Source: Burkholderia ubonensis
GTDB taxonomy: Bacteria; Pseudomonadota; Gammaproteobacteria; Burkholderiales; Burkholderiaceae
DNA: 64,000 bases
NCBI RefSeq assembly: GCF_001718695.1
Contig: NZ_CP013420.1
Location: 434,001 to 498,000, forward strand
Direction: 5' to 3'
Part shown: positions 63,614 through 64,000 of the stretch, piece by piece
Layout of the letters: every line of letters begins with the position of its first letter
How positions within the stretch are numbered: the stretch's first letter is position 1
Program-made: the position numbers and the translations under genes
Notes under the pieces: model-generated
Seen by the model: the letters and a program-made list of their open reading frames with translations, nothing else
Databases searched by the model: none
Told to the model about the DNA's origin: nothing

Positions 63614-64000
63614 TCAGTGCGCGTCGACCGACATGCTGCGGATGAACTTGCGCAGGAACTGCTCGCATTCGGCCAGTTGCGCGAGCTCCACGTACTCGTT
63701 CGGCTTGTGCGCCTGCTCGATGTAGCCGGGCCCGCACACGACGCTCGGGATGCCCGCGCGTTCGAACAGGCCGGCCTCGGTGCCGTACGCGACCTTGCGC
63801 TTGTCCTGGTCGGCGGTCAGCGCGCGCACGAGCTGCGTGATCGCCGCCTGCTCGGTCGCGTCGAGACCGGGCGCCGCGGCGATCTTCGAGAATTCGATCG
63901 CCGCGTTCGGATGCTCGCGCCGCATCTGCGGCAGCAGCGTTTCCTGCGCATAGGCTTCGATGCGCGCGAAGATCGGCTCCGGATCGAGCGTCGGCAGGTT
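63614..64000 (-). CDS. argE: ArgE-like M20 deacetylase, C-terminal part (partial)
   Basis: 129 codons of the C-terminal end; the gene continues past the right edge. GTEAGLFERAGIPSVVCGPG followed by IEQAHKPNEYVELAQLAECEQFL is the C-terminal metal-site region of acetylornithine deacetylase, with the metal-binding His in QAHKPNE. The enzyme removes the acetyl group from N-acetylornithine or a similar substrate. The assignment within the M20 family is tentative because the N-terminal half is outside the window. Confidence 0.82.
   Translation of the reverse strand, partial: NLPTLDPEPIFARIEAYAQETLLPQMRREHPNAAIEFSKIAAAPGLDATEQAAITQLVRALTADQDKRKVAYGTEAGLFERAGIPSVVCGPGYIEQAHKPNEYVELAQLAECEQFLRKFIRSMSVDAH

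Overview
The window is a GC-rich (about 67%) chromosomal segment of a beta-proteobacterium, almost certainly a Burkholderia of the cepacia complex. The evidence is the gene order smc-zipA-ligA-def, the glnD-map/rpsB-tsf-pyrH-frr-uppS-cdsA-dxr-rseP-bamA-skp-lpxD-fabZ-lpxA-lpxB-rnhB block, the ppsR/ppsA divergent pair, and a purine-ring degradation cluster with a membrane-bound urate oxidase. I saw no rRNA, tRNA, CRISPR array, insertion sequence or prophage.

Left part (1-9,830): the 3' end of smc, zipA, ligA and def read rightward and stop at a bidirectional terminator. An RsuA/RluF-type pseudouridine synthase with a 40-residue-repeat N-terminal extension, glnD and map converge on them from the right. 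Middle-left (9,990-25,950): a long co-directional housekeeping run covers translation (rpsB, tsf, frr), UMP kinase, undecaprenyl-PP and CDP-diacylglycerol synthesis, dxr, the RseP site-2 protease, outer-membrane assembly (bamA, skp), lipid A synthesis (lpxD, fabZ, lpxA, lpxB), rnhB and a SPOUT methyltransferase. Many neighbours overlap by ATGA.

25,950-42,200: ppsR carries a one-base frameshift. It is divergent from ppsA, whose leader holds a striking nested RNA-like structure. Then come an NfeD/SPFH pair, smpB against ratA-rnfH, a DMT exporter, a small beta-propeller gene with an HTH/TPR-like gene, guaB, a membrane protein, guaA, a DUF1992 gene, tadA and ldcA.

42,230-54,680: a purine catabolism region. 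It contains a GntR/FCD regulator with two matching operator-like palindromes, an NCS1 permease, an Asp/Glu-type (allantoin?) racemase, puuE allantoinase, uraD, allantoicase and ureidoglycolate lyase. On the opposite strand are puuD (membrane urate oxidase with cytochrome c) and uraH, followed by an 8-oxoguanine-deaminase-type amidohydrolase and a LysR regulator. Together they can convert urate through 5-hydroxyisourate, OHCU, allantoin and allantoate to glyoxylate and urea. A beta-hydroxyacid dehydrogenase nearby could handle a glyoxylate-derived product, but that link is inference.

Right part (54,470-64,000): dodecin, the dehydrogenase, a hypothetical gene, mscL, a TPR membrane protein, a PspA-family protein, a class A penicillin-binding protein, a threonine-dehydratase-like PLP enzyme, and the C-terminal part of an ArgE-like M20 deacetylase cut by the window edge.

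The observations most worth following are the 183-nt nested stem structure upstream of ppsA (26,916-27,098), the ppsR frameshift, the 120-bp coding repeat array, and the paired operator-like palindromes in front of the GntR gene.
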